A stretch of 23,715 nucleotides of DNA, from positions 1 to 23,715 of the forward strand of contig JALNWR010000010.1 of assembly GCA_023230795.1 (NCBI GenBank), read 5' to 3'. Positions 9,586-17,296 of the stretch are shown here, piece after piece. The DNA comes from Candidatus Cloacimonadota bacterium (GTDB taxonomy: Bacteria > Cloacimonadota > Cloacimonadia > Cloacimonadales > Cloacimonadaceae). The translations under genes were made by a program, and so were the position numbers. The notes under the pieces were generated by a model, which was not told the origin of the DNA, did not search any database, and saw only the letters and a program-made list of their open reading frames with translations. Every line of letters begins with the position of its first letter. Position 1 is the first letter of the stretch.

Positions 9586-10323
9586 TTACTTCCGTAGCAC
9601 AGCCTTGGTGAAGTAATGATCCGGGATATCGATATCAAATGAGATTTCATCGATTATCATCGTGGTGCCGTTGCCGGATTTTAGCTCGTCCTTAAATACC
9701 ACTTGCAGGGGATACCAGCGCCCTTTGATTTTAGTGACCTTGGAGAGGCGCATGGTTTTGAGTTTCTTACCGCTTTTGGCATAGAGTTCTTGATACAGAG
9801 GAACCATACGCTCTTTATCCACGTAGATCACCCTTCTGCTATAGGCCAGATTTTCGGTCTTAGCCATCAGGTCCAGCACGTAACACCTGCGCTCATCATA
9901 GATTTTATCTTCCAGCATCGTGGCAATATAGGCCTCGGCCAGCTCGATTTCTTCCATAAAGTCTTCATAGGAGAGGTCGGAACCCATCACGGATTGTTTT
10001 AGCATATTGCCCGAAATCTGGATTACGCGATCGGTAGAGGGATTGTAAAGCCAGAGATCATCCTTGATCTTCAGCATCTTGGTGCCCTTTTCCCGGGCCG
10101 GGGCGGTGTACTCTGTAAAAGCCGTATCTGTCCCTTTGGCATAAGATACCGAGCTCATGGTCCGGGTGGCTCTTCTGGTTTCCACGATCATCCGGGCCGT
10201 AGATTTTACGGTGCCGGCGTTCATGTTTTCATCGACCTTCGCCAGGATTTCCTCGGCTGTGATAGCACAGATAGTTCCTGCAAAAAGCAGGATAGGGAGT
10301 AATATGGATAGTATTTTCTTCAT
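9586..10323 (-). CDS. LolA-like outer membrane lipoprotein-sorting protein
   Basis: Predicted periplasmic protein of 245 residues. It has an N-terminal signal peptide (MKKILSILLPILLFAGTICA, cleavage near residue 20-23) and a body typical of the LolA-like family annotated as outer membrane lipoprotein-sorting protein, including KMLKIKDDLWLYNPSTDRV, MGSDLSYEDF and the RRVIYVDKERMVPLYQELYAKSGK stretch (quoted in parts). The fold is expected to be an open beta-barrel that shields acyl chains or another hydrophobic ligand. No convincing lipobox is seen, so it is probably soluble. Its ATG overlaps the preceding permease stop (ATGA) and has a strong AAGGAG site. Placement between two permease genes of one operon suggests it is the carrier for that ABC system. 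The cargo is unknown. Confidence 0.8.
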   Translation of the reverse strand: MKKILSILLPILLFAGTICAITAEEILAKVDENMNAGTVKSTARMIVETRRATRTMSSVSYAKGTDTAFTEYTAPAREKGTKMLKIKDDLWLYNPSTDRVIQISGNMLKQSVMGSDLSYEDFMEEIELAEAYIATMLEDKIYDERRCYVLDLMAKTENLAYSRRVIYVDKERMVPLYQELYAKSGKKLKTMRLSKVTKIKGRWYPLQVVFKDELKSGNGTTMIIDEISFDIDIPDHYFTKAVLRK

Positions 10324-11585
10324 GTTTCCAGCTCCTTAAATAGTTTTGCTGTATTGCGGCGGAAGATGCCAATTCCAGCCAGCATCGCGCCCAATACCGT
10401 AGCTACGGGCCCGGGGATGATGCCCAGAATCAGGTTTTTGGTATCTGCTGAGAGGTAAACTACGTTCTCCACCATCATGGATGTATCCTGGGTAAAGGCG
10501 CCGAAATCAATCCCGTGAACATGAAAGTACTGAATCAATCCAATGCCCAGAGCGGCTCCGATCAGAGAGCCCACCACACCCACGGCCAGTGCTTCCACAA
10601 GCAACCATTTGTAGAGACGCCCTTTACGCTCACCCATGGCCAGACGCAGGCCAAATTCCCCATAACGGCGGATGCTATTCAGGAGGCCGGCATTCCACAG
10701 GACTATGGCTATGATCAGGATAAAGACCACGTTGATTAGCCCCAAAGCCAATCCTGCATAGCTGAGCATAAAGCCTAGATCATTTTGATCCGTAAGCGCC
10801 AGCATCTGAGGGGCAAATTCATCTTCGCTATTGTATCGGGCATTGAATTCCCGCTTTATCTTTGTGGCCTCACCATCATCATAGATGCCATCCGGCAGGA
10901 AGCCGAAGTATTCGGAAGCTCCTCCCTCCATATCCAGGAAGAGACGCGCATCTTCTATATCCGTCACTATCCCTCCCCGATCCAGGGCATGCACTCCAAA
11001 GCTTACCGTGCCGCTGATGATATAGTTTTGGAAGCTCATGGCCCCATGCAGGGTAGAGCCCAGTAAGGTAACGGTGGAATCCAGCTGTAGGCGCAGTTTG
11101 CTAAAGAGCTCCTGGCTGATGAGTATCTCGCTGGGAGCCTGGGGGATACGTCCCTGCACCAGCGCTTCCTGCAGATGTATATCCTGCACCGCACCGGGGT
11201 CCCAGAGGTCTATCGCCATGCCAAACACATCGCCTTGCTCCAAGGTATTCCCCTCCTCATCAGGAACGTCCATCAGTGCACCGAAATAGATGCGGGGAGT
11301 CCAGCGGATAGAGGGGAAATCCCGTTTCCACTGCTCAAAATCAGACTCACTATCAATGAAGCCCAGATCATAAGGTTTTTGAGAGATTTTATCGGCATAG
11401 GCATTGGTGACTATCTTTACGTGGCCGGTATCAAAGCGGGCGTTTTGTCTGACCATAGACTCCATATATCCACTCATAAATGCGGTGAGAAACACCGTAA
11501 CCAGCACTCCTGCCGTTACTATCAGTACCGGGAAAAAGCTGCGGGAGCGATCCCTGATCAATCCTTTTAATACAAATTTTAGCAT
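10320..11585 (-). CDS. FtsX/MacB-type ABC transporter permease (second in module, divergent)
   Basis: 421-residue permease with the FtsX-superfamily layout: an N-terminal helix (about 18-40), a long extracytoplasmic domain (about 45-265), and three C-terminal helices (around 272-300, 325-350 and 383-408). The coupling region reads SIRRYGEFGLRLAMGERKGRLYKW, in place of the EIGTLIALGM version in its two neighbours, so it belongs to a different subfamily. LolC/LolE-type transporters pair two unlike permeases, so this one is a natural partner for the 11596-12774 protein. TAAGGAG, which includes the upstream gene's stop codon, is the ribosome-binding site. Its stop overlaps the LolA-like gene. Confidence 0.84.
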   Translation of the reverse strand: MLKFVLKGLIRDRSRSFFPVLIVTAGVLVTVFLTAFMSGYMESMVRQNARFDTGHVKIVTNAYADKISQKPYDLGFIDSESDFEQWKRDFPSIRWTPRIYFGALMDVPDEEGNTLEQGDVFGMAIDLWDPGAVQDIHLQEALVQGRIPQAPSEILISQELFSKLRLQLDSTVTLLGSTLHGAMSFQNYIISGTVSFGVHALDRGGIVTDIEDARLFLDMEGGASEYFGFLPDGIYDDGEATKIKREFNARYNSEDEFAPQMLALTDQNDLGFMLSYAGLALGLINVVFILIIAIVLWNAGLLNSIRRYGEFGLRLAMGERKGRLYKWLLVEALAVGVVGSLIGAALGIGLIQYFHVHGIDFGAFTQDTSMMVENVVYLSADTKNLILGIIPGPVATVLGAMLAGIGIFRRNTAKLFKELET

Positions 11586-11595
11586 ATCTTACTCC

Positions 11596-12774
11596 TTAGA
11601 CCTTACCCAAGAGGGCATCTGTAGCTTTCATCCGGGCTATCCGGTATGTAGGCAACCAGCTGGCGATAGCGGTGGCCAGCATAACCAAAATAACAGTGTA
11701 AGCCAGCATCGTTGGCGAATAGTAGCACATAATGGGCTCGGCAGTTCCCGCCACACTGAGATTGGACATCTCCTGGGGGACTTTGTAACCGCTGACGCCA
11801 AAGTAGATGAAAAGCGGCATCCCCAAAATACTGCTGGCAAAGATGGCAAACAGTGTGTAGAGACAGCCCTCAACGGTAAAGAGTTTCACGATCTGTCTTT
11901 TGGTCATTCCCAGGGCTATCAGGGTGCCGATCTCCCTTCTGCGCTTGAAGATCGCCAGGATCTGGGTATCAAAGATCGCGATCATGGCGAGGAATAACAA
12001 GAGGGCAAAGATCATGTAGCCGCTCAAGCGTTTCACGTCGATCATGGCATCTATGTTCTCCATGGATTCATCTATGGATATATAACGGAAGTCTTTAACG
12101 ATGCTTGTAAAACCTGACCTGTCCTTGAGAATGATCTGAGTAGCAGAATTTTGCAAAGCTTTTGCCTTGTTCAGCTGCGAAAAATCCACCCAAACCTGGG
12201 AGTAGTCGACGGTAGGCACGGGAGCCGCCATTATTTTGGCAATCAGGATGTCATAGGCATTGTAGGCGCCATGGATGTCTTTCCAGCGCATGGTAAGGAT
12301 ATCACCTTCATTCAGATGCGTGCTTCTGGCCATATGTTTCCCGATCACTGCCGGCAAAATGATGCCCGCTGAATCCTCTACGCGCAGATACTTTGTCGGA
12401 ATCTCCAGGATGCTTTGATCGTGCGGTATGCCTTTGATGGTGATAGGGGTGAGGCGGCCCTGGGGGTAGATCACTCCGGCAGAGATCAGGATGGGAACTG
12501 CTTTCCCTTCTTCTACCAGGCTCTGAACCTCAGCAGGTATTTCGGCAAAGCTCTTGTCCCAGGTGAAGCTGTCATATTTATCGAAAGCAGTGTGCTCATA
12601 GTGTCCGGCGCCAAATTCCCAGTCCTGCATTTGCCTGCGCGCGGTTCTTTCCCAACCTTCAAGGACACCGTTCATCCACACCATTCCGATCAGGACTATG
12701 CTCAGAATCAGGATATTGACGAGGCTACGCCAGCCGTTGCCAAAGATGTTTCTAATTGCCAGTTTTAAGATCAT
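11596..12774 (-). CDS. FtsX/MacB-type ABC transporter permease (first in module)
   Basis: 392-residue permease, paralogous to the 8371-9549 gene. It has an N-terminal helix (ILILSIVLIGMVWMNGVL), a periplasmic domain with GAGHYEHTAFDKYDSFTW, and three C-terminal helices with the coupling segment FKRRREIGTLIALGMTKRQI. I place the start at 12774 (MILKLAIRN), not at the in-frame ATG at 12792. The paralogue begins with the same MLLKLALK sequence, and an AGAAGG lies just upstream of 12774 while nothing suitable precedes 12792. This leaves a 23-base overlap with the ATPase gene, consistent with coupling. It probably forms the transmembrane part of a LolCDE/MacB-like machine. Confidence 0.85.
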   Translation of the reverse strand: MILKLAIRNIFGNGWRSLVNILILSIVLIGMVWMNGVLEGWERTARRQMQDWEFGAGHYEHTAFDKYDSFTWDKSFAEIPAEVQSLVEEGKAVPILISAGVIYPQGRLTPITIKGIPHDQSILEIPTKYLRVEDSAGIILPAVIGKHMARSTHLNEGDILTMRWKDIHGAYNAYDILIAKIMAAPVPTVDYSQVWVDFSQLNKAKALQNSATQIILKDRSGFTSIVKDFRYISIDESMENIDAMIDVKRLSGYMIFALLLFLAMIAIFDTQILAIFKRRREIGTLIALGMTKRQIVKLFTVEGCLYTLFAIFASSILGMPLFIYFGVSGYKVPQEMSNLSVAGTAEPIMCYYSPTMLAYTVILVMLATAIASWLPTYRIARMKATDALLGKV

Positions 12775-13450
12775 CTTTAGCCTTCTTTCCATCTATCAGT
12801 GTCACTACCCGCTTCATATAGTCTATCACTTTCTGATCGTGGGTAGCGAAGATGAAAGTGGTGCCAGTTTCTTCGTTGATCTGCAGCATGGTATCCAGGA
12901 TGTTCACCGAGTTTTCCGTATCCAGATTTGCTGTAGGTTCATCGGCCAAAACGAGCTTGGGACGCTTTACCATGGCTCTGGCGATGGAGACCCTTTGGCC
13001 TTCGCCTCCGGAAAGCTGATTGGGCCGGGATTTCATCTTGTCGGTAATCCCCACCCATTTCAGGGCTTGCATCACGGCTTCGTGCCGCTCGGCTTTATCC
13101 ATCTTTAGCAGCAGAAGAGGCAGCTCCACATTCTCATAGACGTTGTAAACGGGCAACAGATTGTAGCTTTGGAAGATAAAGCCTATTTTTTCGGCTCTGA
13201 GGGCTGCAGACTGCCTGGCATCCAAAGTATCAACTTTATGCCCCAGAACTTCTATCTCACCGCCGGTTTGGCTGTCCAGGGTGCCGATGATATTCAGCAG
13301 CGTTGTTTTACCGGAGCCGCTGGGGCCCACGAGAGCCATAAAGGCACCTGCAGGGATATCCAGGTCCAGCTCGCTTAAGGCCAGGAATCCACCTCCGCCG
13401 GTGGGATAGAGCTTGCTTAGGTCGCGAATTTTAACCAGTGGTTCTTTCAT
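12752..13450 (-). CDS. ABC transporter ATP-binding protein (LolD/MacB-type)
   Basis: 232-residue ATPase of the class that powers FtsX-superfamily permeases at the inner membrane. All catalytic motifs are present: Walker A GPSGSGKT (42-49), Q-loop FQSYNLLP (93-100), signature LSGGEGQR (146-153), Walker B LVLADE (166-171), D-loop ANLD, and switch histidine in ATHD (H204). The length matches LolD. It is the only ATPase in an operon with three permease genes. An AGAGGA site precedes the ATG, eight bases after the barrel gene's stop. The family powers lipoprotein release, peptide/antibiotic export or mechanotransmission; context with a LolA-like protein favours lipid or lipoprotein cargo. Confidence 0.92.
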   Translation of the reverse strand: MKEPLVKIRDLSKLYPTGGGGFLALSELDLDIPAGAFMALVGPSGSGKTTLLNIIGTLDSQTGGEIEVLGHKVDTLDARQSAALRAEKIGFIFQSYNLLPVYNVYENVELPLLLLKMDKAERHEAVMQALKWVGITDKMKSRPNQLSGGEGQRVSIARAMVKRPKLVLADEPTANLDTENSVNILDTMLQINEETGTTFIFATHDQKVIDYMKRVVTLIDGKKAKDDLKTGN

Positions 13451-13458
13451 TTTTTCCT

Positions 13459-14547
13459 CTATATTGTGTAGCTTATTAGCGCGCCAAGAGAGAGCTTGTC
13501 TTCCCTTGAATTGCTATTGTTAAATTGGTAGTTTACCCTGAGCTCTAAGGCCAGGTTATCATAACTGCGCCTAAGTACCAGGGCATGTGCCCCCAGCTGA
13601 GTATCCCAATTTACTAAGGCCAGATAGTGAATGGTATCCAGTAAACCAAGCGGGTAATTCATCATCAGGGATGACAAAAGCTCCTGACTGCGCAGGGTGG
13701 ATATATCTTCGGAAGAATGCTTGATTCCGGTCTCAGCTAATAGATACAAACCATTTCCGATGCTTACAGTATAATCTGCTCCCAGCACGGATTGCAGGCT
13801 CCACTGTGGGCCTATCTCCGGCGCATAATTTACCGCACTTTCCAGCCACAATCCTGCAAAGGTGTCATAGCGGATATCCAGGGCCGCGCGGCTCTCTGTG
13901 GTTTCTTTAGCTGTGACAGGGGAGGTGATGGGTCGATGATTGAGGGACAGGCCTGTTTCTGCCGACATCAGCGGGAATTCATAGCGCAGACCATAGTCAA
14001 ATTTGTCTTTGGTAGTGGCGATCCATTCGTTTCCCTTAGGCTTACCATCGGATAAGATAGCCCAGAGCCACAAGGTGGAGTTATCTGGGAAATAAGCCTT
14101 GGCCAATCCCGCTTTGACTCCTTCGGTGTGTTCTAATAAGTCCAGAGGATTCAGCTTGTCAAACCACTGCAGAGGCCGGATCAGTCTGGCGCTGCCGAAA
14201 TTTATCCTTTGTAAGCCTGCTCTGAACTCTGTCCGCGCAGTAGAAGCCCGCAGCCAAACCCGATAGATGTCATTTTGCATATCCTGATCGCTACTGTCTT
14301 GCTGCCACACAGAGGAAAACTGAAAGCTGTGCATTGCCTCAGCATCCAGGTTGATATGTTTGGACTCAATTATATTGCCATTTACCGTCAGGAGCCAATC
14401 AAATTGCGCTATCGAACCTTCTGGGATGTCCTCCAGAGGCAACATGCCCCTGAGGCTGAACCGATTTGTGCTATCCAGTTGTATGCCTTGCAGCAGACAA
14501 AAAGGCAGCAAAAGAGCCAGCAAAAAGAGCGTGAAAGCAGGCTTCAT
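13459..14547 (-). CDS. Predicted outer-membrane beta-barrel protein
   Basis: 362-residue protein that I do not recognise as a named family. It has a classic signal peptide (MKPAFTLFLLALLLPFCLLQ). After it come many alternating hydrophobic/polar segments typical of a transmembrane beta-barrel, for example YRVWLRAS, FRAGLQRINFG, STLWLWAILS, FDYGLRYEF, GLWLESAVNY, LYLLAETGIK and LALELRVNYQF, and the protein ends in LSLGALISYTI. The GLQRINFGSARLIRPLQWFD..NPLD segment is reminiscent of DUF1302-type barrels. The ATG overlaps the TetR gene's stop (ATGA) with only a weak site of its own, so the two are translated together. It could be an outer-membrane partner of the ABC/LolA module; the function is inferred from context only. 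Confidence 0.65.
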   Translation of the reverse strand: MKPAFTLFLLALLLPFCLLQGIQLDSTNRFSLRGMLPLEDIPEGSIAQFDWLLTVNGNIIESKHINLDAEAMHSFQFSSVWQQDSSDQDMQNDIYRVWLRASTARTEFRAGLQRINFGSARLIRPLQWFDKLNPLDLLEHTEGVKAGLAKAYFPDNSTLWLWAILSDGKPKGNEWIATTKDKFDYGLRYEFPLMSAETGLSLNHRPITSPVTAKETTESRAALDIRYDTFAGLWLESAVNYAPEIGPQWSLQSVLGADYTVSIGNGLYLLAETGIKHSSEDISTLRSQELLSSLMMNYPLGLLDTIHYLALVNWDTQLGAHALVLRRSYDNLALELRVNYQFNNSNSREDKLSLGALISYTI

Positions 14548-15149
14548 GATAAGTCCCGGGATTTCAGTCCCATTACCAATAGCTCATTCACCTGCACGAT
14601 CATTTCATTCAGATCGCGATAAATCCCCCGGAAGCTGTCATCACTCAAAAGCTGATTTAAGCGGGAGATAAAAGCCATGGCTTTTTCTATATCCACATCC
14701 GGATTTATGTTTCCCTGCGCCTGTTCCCTTTGCATTAAGCTTTCAAATTTCTGCATCATCTGTTTTTCGATTTCGCCCGTGTATTCCTTTACGGCTGGAG
14801 ATCTGAAGATGCTTTCCCGCAGCTCACTCCCCAGATTGGCTGCGAAGTTCTGCTTGAGGATGGCGATATCATCAAACTTACGCTTTATAGAGCTGTCGCT
14901 ATCGATAATCTCTGCGAATTCAGCGACGAACTTGTCGCCTAACAACCGGGTGATGTATTCGATCAGTGCGTCCTTGCCGCTGAAGTACCTATAAAAGGTT
15001 ACTTTGCTGACAGTTGCAGTCTTGCAGATCTCTTCGACAGTCACTCTCTTGAAGCCATGCTTAAAGAAAAGCCGGGCTGCAGTCTCGATCAGCTCTCTCT
15101 GTTTGCTTCCTATTTCGCTGCTAATTAAGTGTTTGATCGTGTTTTTCAT
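14544..15149 (-). CDS. TetR/AcrR-family transcriptional regulator
   Basis: 201-residue regulator. The N-terminal DNA-binding domain spans about 15-62, with SKQRELIETAARLFFKHGFK followed by the helix-turn-helix VTVEEICKTATVSKVTFYRYF (described in parts) and SGKDALIEYI. The C-terminal ligand-binding part is all-helical and divergent, so the inducer cannot be guessed. Three start codons are in frame: TTG at 15161, ATG at 15152 and ATG at 15149. GAAGG at 15155-15159 is correctly spaced only for 15149, which I chose. It is the first gene of the operon with the barrel, ABC and LolA-like genes, so it most likely represses its own operon and is relieved by a ligand related to the transporter's cargo. 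Confidence 0.88.
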   Translation of the reverse strand: MKNTIKHLISSEIGSKQRELIETAARLFFKHGFKRVTVEEICKTATVSKVTFYRYFSGKDALIEYITRLLGDKFVAEFAEIIDSDSSIKRKFDDIAILKQNFAANLGSELRESIFRSPAVKEYTGEIEKQMMQKFESLMQREQAQGNINPDVDIEKAMAFISRLNQLLSDDSFRGIYRDLNEMIVQVNELLVMGLKSRDLS

Positions 15150-15154
15150 CATTA

Positions 15155-15159
15155 CCTTC
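15155..15159 (-). promoter_or_regulatory. Ribosome-binding site deciding the TetR start
   Basis: GAAGG on the minus strand lies five bases before the ATG at 15149 and only two before the ATG at 15152. It favours the shorter form. Confidence 0.5.
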
Positions 15160-15175
15160 AATACTTATGTTTACG

Positions 15176-15214
15176 TTTATAGGACAAGTTAATCAAAAGC
15201 GTTAAATCTGTCAA
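15176..15214 (-). promoter_or_regulatory. Promoter region of the TetR/ABC/LolA-like operon
   Basis: Two overlapping sigma70-like candidates read on the minus strand. One is TTAACG (15200-15205), 18 bases, TATAAA (15176-15181). The other is a perfect TTGACA (15209-15214), 17 bases, and a poor TAACTT (15186-15191). The first gives a leader of roughly 20 bases before the TetR ATG. No clean palindromic operator was found, although the short distance would let TetR itself block either site. Confidence 0.4.
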
Positions 15215-15270
15215 TATAATTCTGTAAAGTAGGATGCCATTCCTGCTGAAAGCGAATTGTATAATAGCTA

Positions 15271-15410
15271 TTGGAGGTGATCAGATTCAGTAGATTCGGC
15301 GTTTGTAGTCAACAGCATCGGCATGCTGCTCTACGTGATGCTACAAATGACGTGTGGGCCGATTCGGAGCTATGGCAAGCTCCGGGACAAAAAGATTCGG
15401 GACTGAAAAG
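15271..15410. other. Non-coding stretch with nested inverted repeats
   Basis: Part of the 344-base gene-free region between the TetR operon start and the hydrogenase operon end. It holds three nested complementary pairs: TCGGC 15296-15300 with GCCGA 15358-15362, TTTGTAG 15302-15308 with CTACAAA 15341-15347, and CAGCAT 15313-15318 with ATGCTG 15323-15328. A separate 7-bp hairpin follows (CGGAGCT 15365-15371 with AGCTCCG 15378-15384). GATTC(G/A)G occurs four times, starting at 15284, 15293, 15361 and 15394. It could be a structured RNA, a dispersed intergenic repeat, or a decayed sequence. A consensus-like GGAGGTGATC at 15273-15282 is not followed by a usable start codon. Confidence 0.45.
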
Positions 15411-15436
15411 AGTTGGAGAATGTGAGAGACAAAACA

Positions 15437-15464
15437 AACGGCGCCCATAAAAATGGGCGCCGTT
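15437..15464 (-). terminator. Intrinsic terminator of the hydrogenase operon
   Basis: A perfect 12-bp stem (AACGGCGCCCAT paired with ATGGGCGCCGTT) with a four-base TTTT loop on the minus strand is followed by a T-rich TGTTTTGTC tail. It starts 29 bases after the stop codon of the hydrogenase catalytic subunit, the last gene of the minus-strand operon. A smaller hairpin, TCCC-GAAA-GGGA with a GNRA-type loop, lies between the stop codon and this stem at 15474-15485. Confidence 0.85.
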
Positions 15465-15493
15465 ATATTATAATCCCTTTCGGGACTTATGGT

Positions 15494-17278
15494 TTAGTGA
15501 TGTTTGTGAGTAACTTCTTCCACCACTTGCCCGCTGCTTACGGAGCGTTTAAAGTAGTAGGTATGCAGAAGTTTCTGCGCCAGTTTGGAATTCGGAGCAC
15601 CCAGGAAGCGTTCATACACTCTTTGTACTTCCGGATTATGGTGAGATTTACGTACTGGCAGGGATCTGTCTTCTTCATACAGAGCCAGACCACGACGGGC
15701 ACGGGAGGCAATGTCATTGCCATAGGGCTGACCGCCGCCACCTACACAACCGCCGGGACAGGCCATGATCTCGATGAAGTGCCAGGGGGATTCACCCTTG
15801 GTTTTCAGGCCTTCACGAACCTGGTCCATCACCTTGCGGGCGTTGCCAAGGCCGTGTGCTACGGCCACTCTGAGATCACCAAAGCCGGGGATATTCACCG
15901 TGGCTTCTTTCACGCCTTCGAGTCCGCGCACTGCTTCGATATTTACATTTTCCAGCTCTTCGCCGGTTACGAGGGTATAGGCAGAGCGGATAGCCGCTTC
16001 CATCACGCCACCAGTGGCTCCAAAGATGGTTCCTGCGCCGGAGTAGAAGCTCATGCCTTCATCCGGTTCTTCTTCAGGGATAGTGGCGAAGTCTATGCCA
16101 GCTTCTTTGATCATGCGCAAAAATTCACGGGTCGTGAGCACATAATCCGTATCCTGGTATCCGCTATCATTGAGTTCGGGACGGCGGGCTTCAAACTTCT
16201 TGGCAGTACAGGGCATGATGGCTACCGAGACTATCTTGGCAGGGTCGATGCCATGTTCCTGGGCATAATAAGTTTTGGCCAGCACTCCGAACATGCTCAT
16301 GGGGGATTTTGCTGTGGAAACGCAATCCGCGAGATCGGGATAGTAAGTTTCCATAAACTTAATCCAACCGGGAGAGCAGGAGGTGATCAGGGGACGTTTA
16401 CTTCCGGCTTTCAGATTGTTTACACATTCCGTGCCTTCTTCCATGATGGTGAGGTCGGCAGTGAAGTTTGTATCCATTACGGAGTCGAAGCCGATCTTTC
16501 TGAGGGCGGCATACATTTTCTTGGGAGTGACGCTGCCCAGAGGCATGCCAAATTCTTCACCAAGAGATACACGAATGGAGGGGGCTTCCTGCACTATCAC
16601 GTGTTTATCGGGGTCCAGGATAGCGTCCCACACTTCATCGAGCTCGCTTCTTTCACGCAAGGCGCCGGTGGGGCAATATACTGTGCACTGACCGCAATTC
16701 ACGCAAGGGCTATTGTTCATTCCCAGGCCAAATGCAGTGGTGATTTCGCTTTCTATCCCTCGATCGCTATTGGTAAGGGCATACACGGTCTGCACTTCAT
16801 TACAGACAGTGACGCAGCGTCCGCAGGAGATACATTTATTGGGGTCCCTGATGATGGCGGAGGAGCTCATGTCCACTTCCTTCATCTCAAGGATATTAGG
16901 CAGAGAGTAGGGGTCCACCCCGAGGTTGTTTGCCAGGGTCTGGAGCTCGCATTTGTTGTTTGCGGCGCAGGTTGGGCAGACTACTTCGTGGTGCGAAAGA
17001 ATCATCTCTACGAGAGTCTTTCTGTAGTCGCGTAGTTTTTTGCTGTTTGTGGTAATTTTCATTCCTTCTGCGACGGGTGTACAGCAGGCCCGTTTTGGAG
17101 TGGGATTTCCGCTGATATCTACCACACATACTCCGCAATTTGCAGTGGGCGGCAGGTCTGGGTGATAGCACAGCCTGGGGATATAAACCCCGTGCTGGTC
17201 GGCGGCTTCGATAATGGTCATGTCTTCAGGAACTTCCAGATGATGACCATCAATCCAAACGTTGACGTTTTTAGCCAT
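15494..17278 (-). CDS. hydA: [FeFe] hydrogenase catalytic subunit (HydA/HndD-type)
   Basis: 594-residue cytoplasmic enzyme that interconverts 2H+ + 2e- and H2 at an H-cluster. Domains in order are an N-terminal [2Fe-2S] ferredoxin domain (C37, C48, C51, C65 or C66), a His-ligated [4Fe-4S] site (H97, C101, C104, C110), a two-cluster ferredoxin domain (C149/152/155/159 and C192/195/198/202), and the H-cluster domain. The last has L1 TSCSPGW (299-305), L2 MPCTAKKFE (355-363) and L3 MACPGGCVGGGGQP (505-518), followed by the small-subunit-like tail. L1 has one serine where many enzymes have two adjacent cysteines. The N-terminal extension and the NuoE/NuoF neighbours place it among NAD(P)-linked, possibly electron-bifurcating enzymes. 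An AGAGGAA site precedes the ATG, 18 bases after the preceding gene's stop. Confidence 0.96.
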   Translation of the reverse strand: MAKNVNVWIDGHHLEVPEDMTIIEAADQHGVYIPRLCYHPDLPPTANCGVCVVDISGNPTPKRACCTPVAEGMKITTNSKKLRDYRKTLVEMILSHHEVVCPTCAANNKCELQTLANNLGVDPYSLPNILEMKEVDMSSSAIIRDPNKCISCGRCVTVCNEVQTVYALTNSDRGIESEITTAFGLGMNNSPCVNCGQCTVYCPTGALRERSELDEVWDAILDPDKHVIVQEAPSIRVSLGEEFGMPLGSVTPKKMYAALRKIGFDSVMDTNFTADLTIMEEGTECVNNLKAGSKRPLITSCSPGWIKFMETYYPDLADCVSTAKSPMSMFGVLAKTYYAQEHGIDPAKIVSVAIMPCTAKKFEARRPELNDSGYQDTDYVLTTREFLRMIKEAGIDFATIPEEEPDEGMSFYSGAGTIFGATGGVMEAAIRSAYTLVTGEELENVNIEAVRGLEGVKEATVNIPGFGDLRVAVAHGLGNARKVMDQVREGLKTKGESPWHFIEIMACPGGCVGGGGQPYGNDIASRARRGLALYEEDRSLPVRKSHHNPEVQRVYERFLGAPNSKLAQKLLHTYYFKRSVSSGQVVEEVTHKHH

Positions 17279-17296
17279 AATTCTATTCCTCTTGTC

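Noticed and set aside
15161..15190. ACTT...AAGT inverted pair as a TetR operator
   Set aside because: Arms of four bases separated by about twenty are expected by chance. No convincing palindrome of 10 bases or more is present near the TetR promoter.
15273..15282. Minus-strand GATCACCTCC resembling the 3' end of 16S rRNA
   Set aside because: Only ten bases match and no other rRNA sequence surrounds it. It is simply the complement of a Shine-Dalgarno-like string.
15271..15450. Two short overlapping plus-strand open frames (about 27 and 59 codons) downstream of a GGAGGTGATC
   Set aside because: The ribosome-site-like sequence is not followed by ATG, GTG or TTG at a normal distance in either frame. 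The ATG at 15323 sits inside the hairpin region about 40 bases away, and the longer frame enters the terminator stem. Better explained as a repeat or structured non-coding sequence.
15413..17035. 540-codon plus-strand open frame opposite the hydrogenase gene
   Set aside because: Antisense to a full set of [FeFe] hydrogenase motifs. It also runs through the intrinsic terminator hairpin, has no recognisable fold and no convincing ribosome-binding site.
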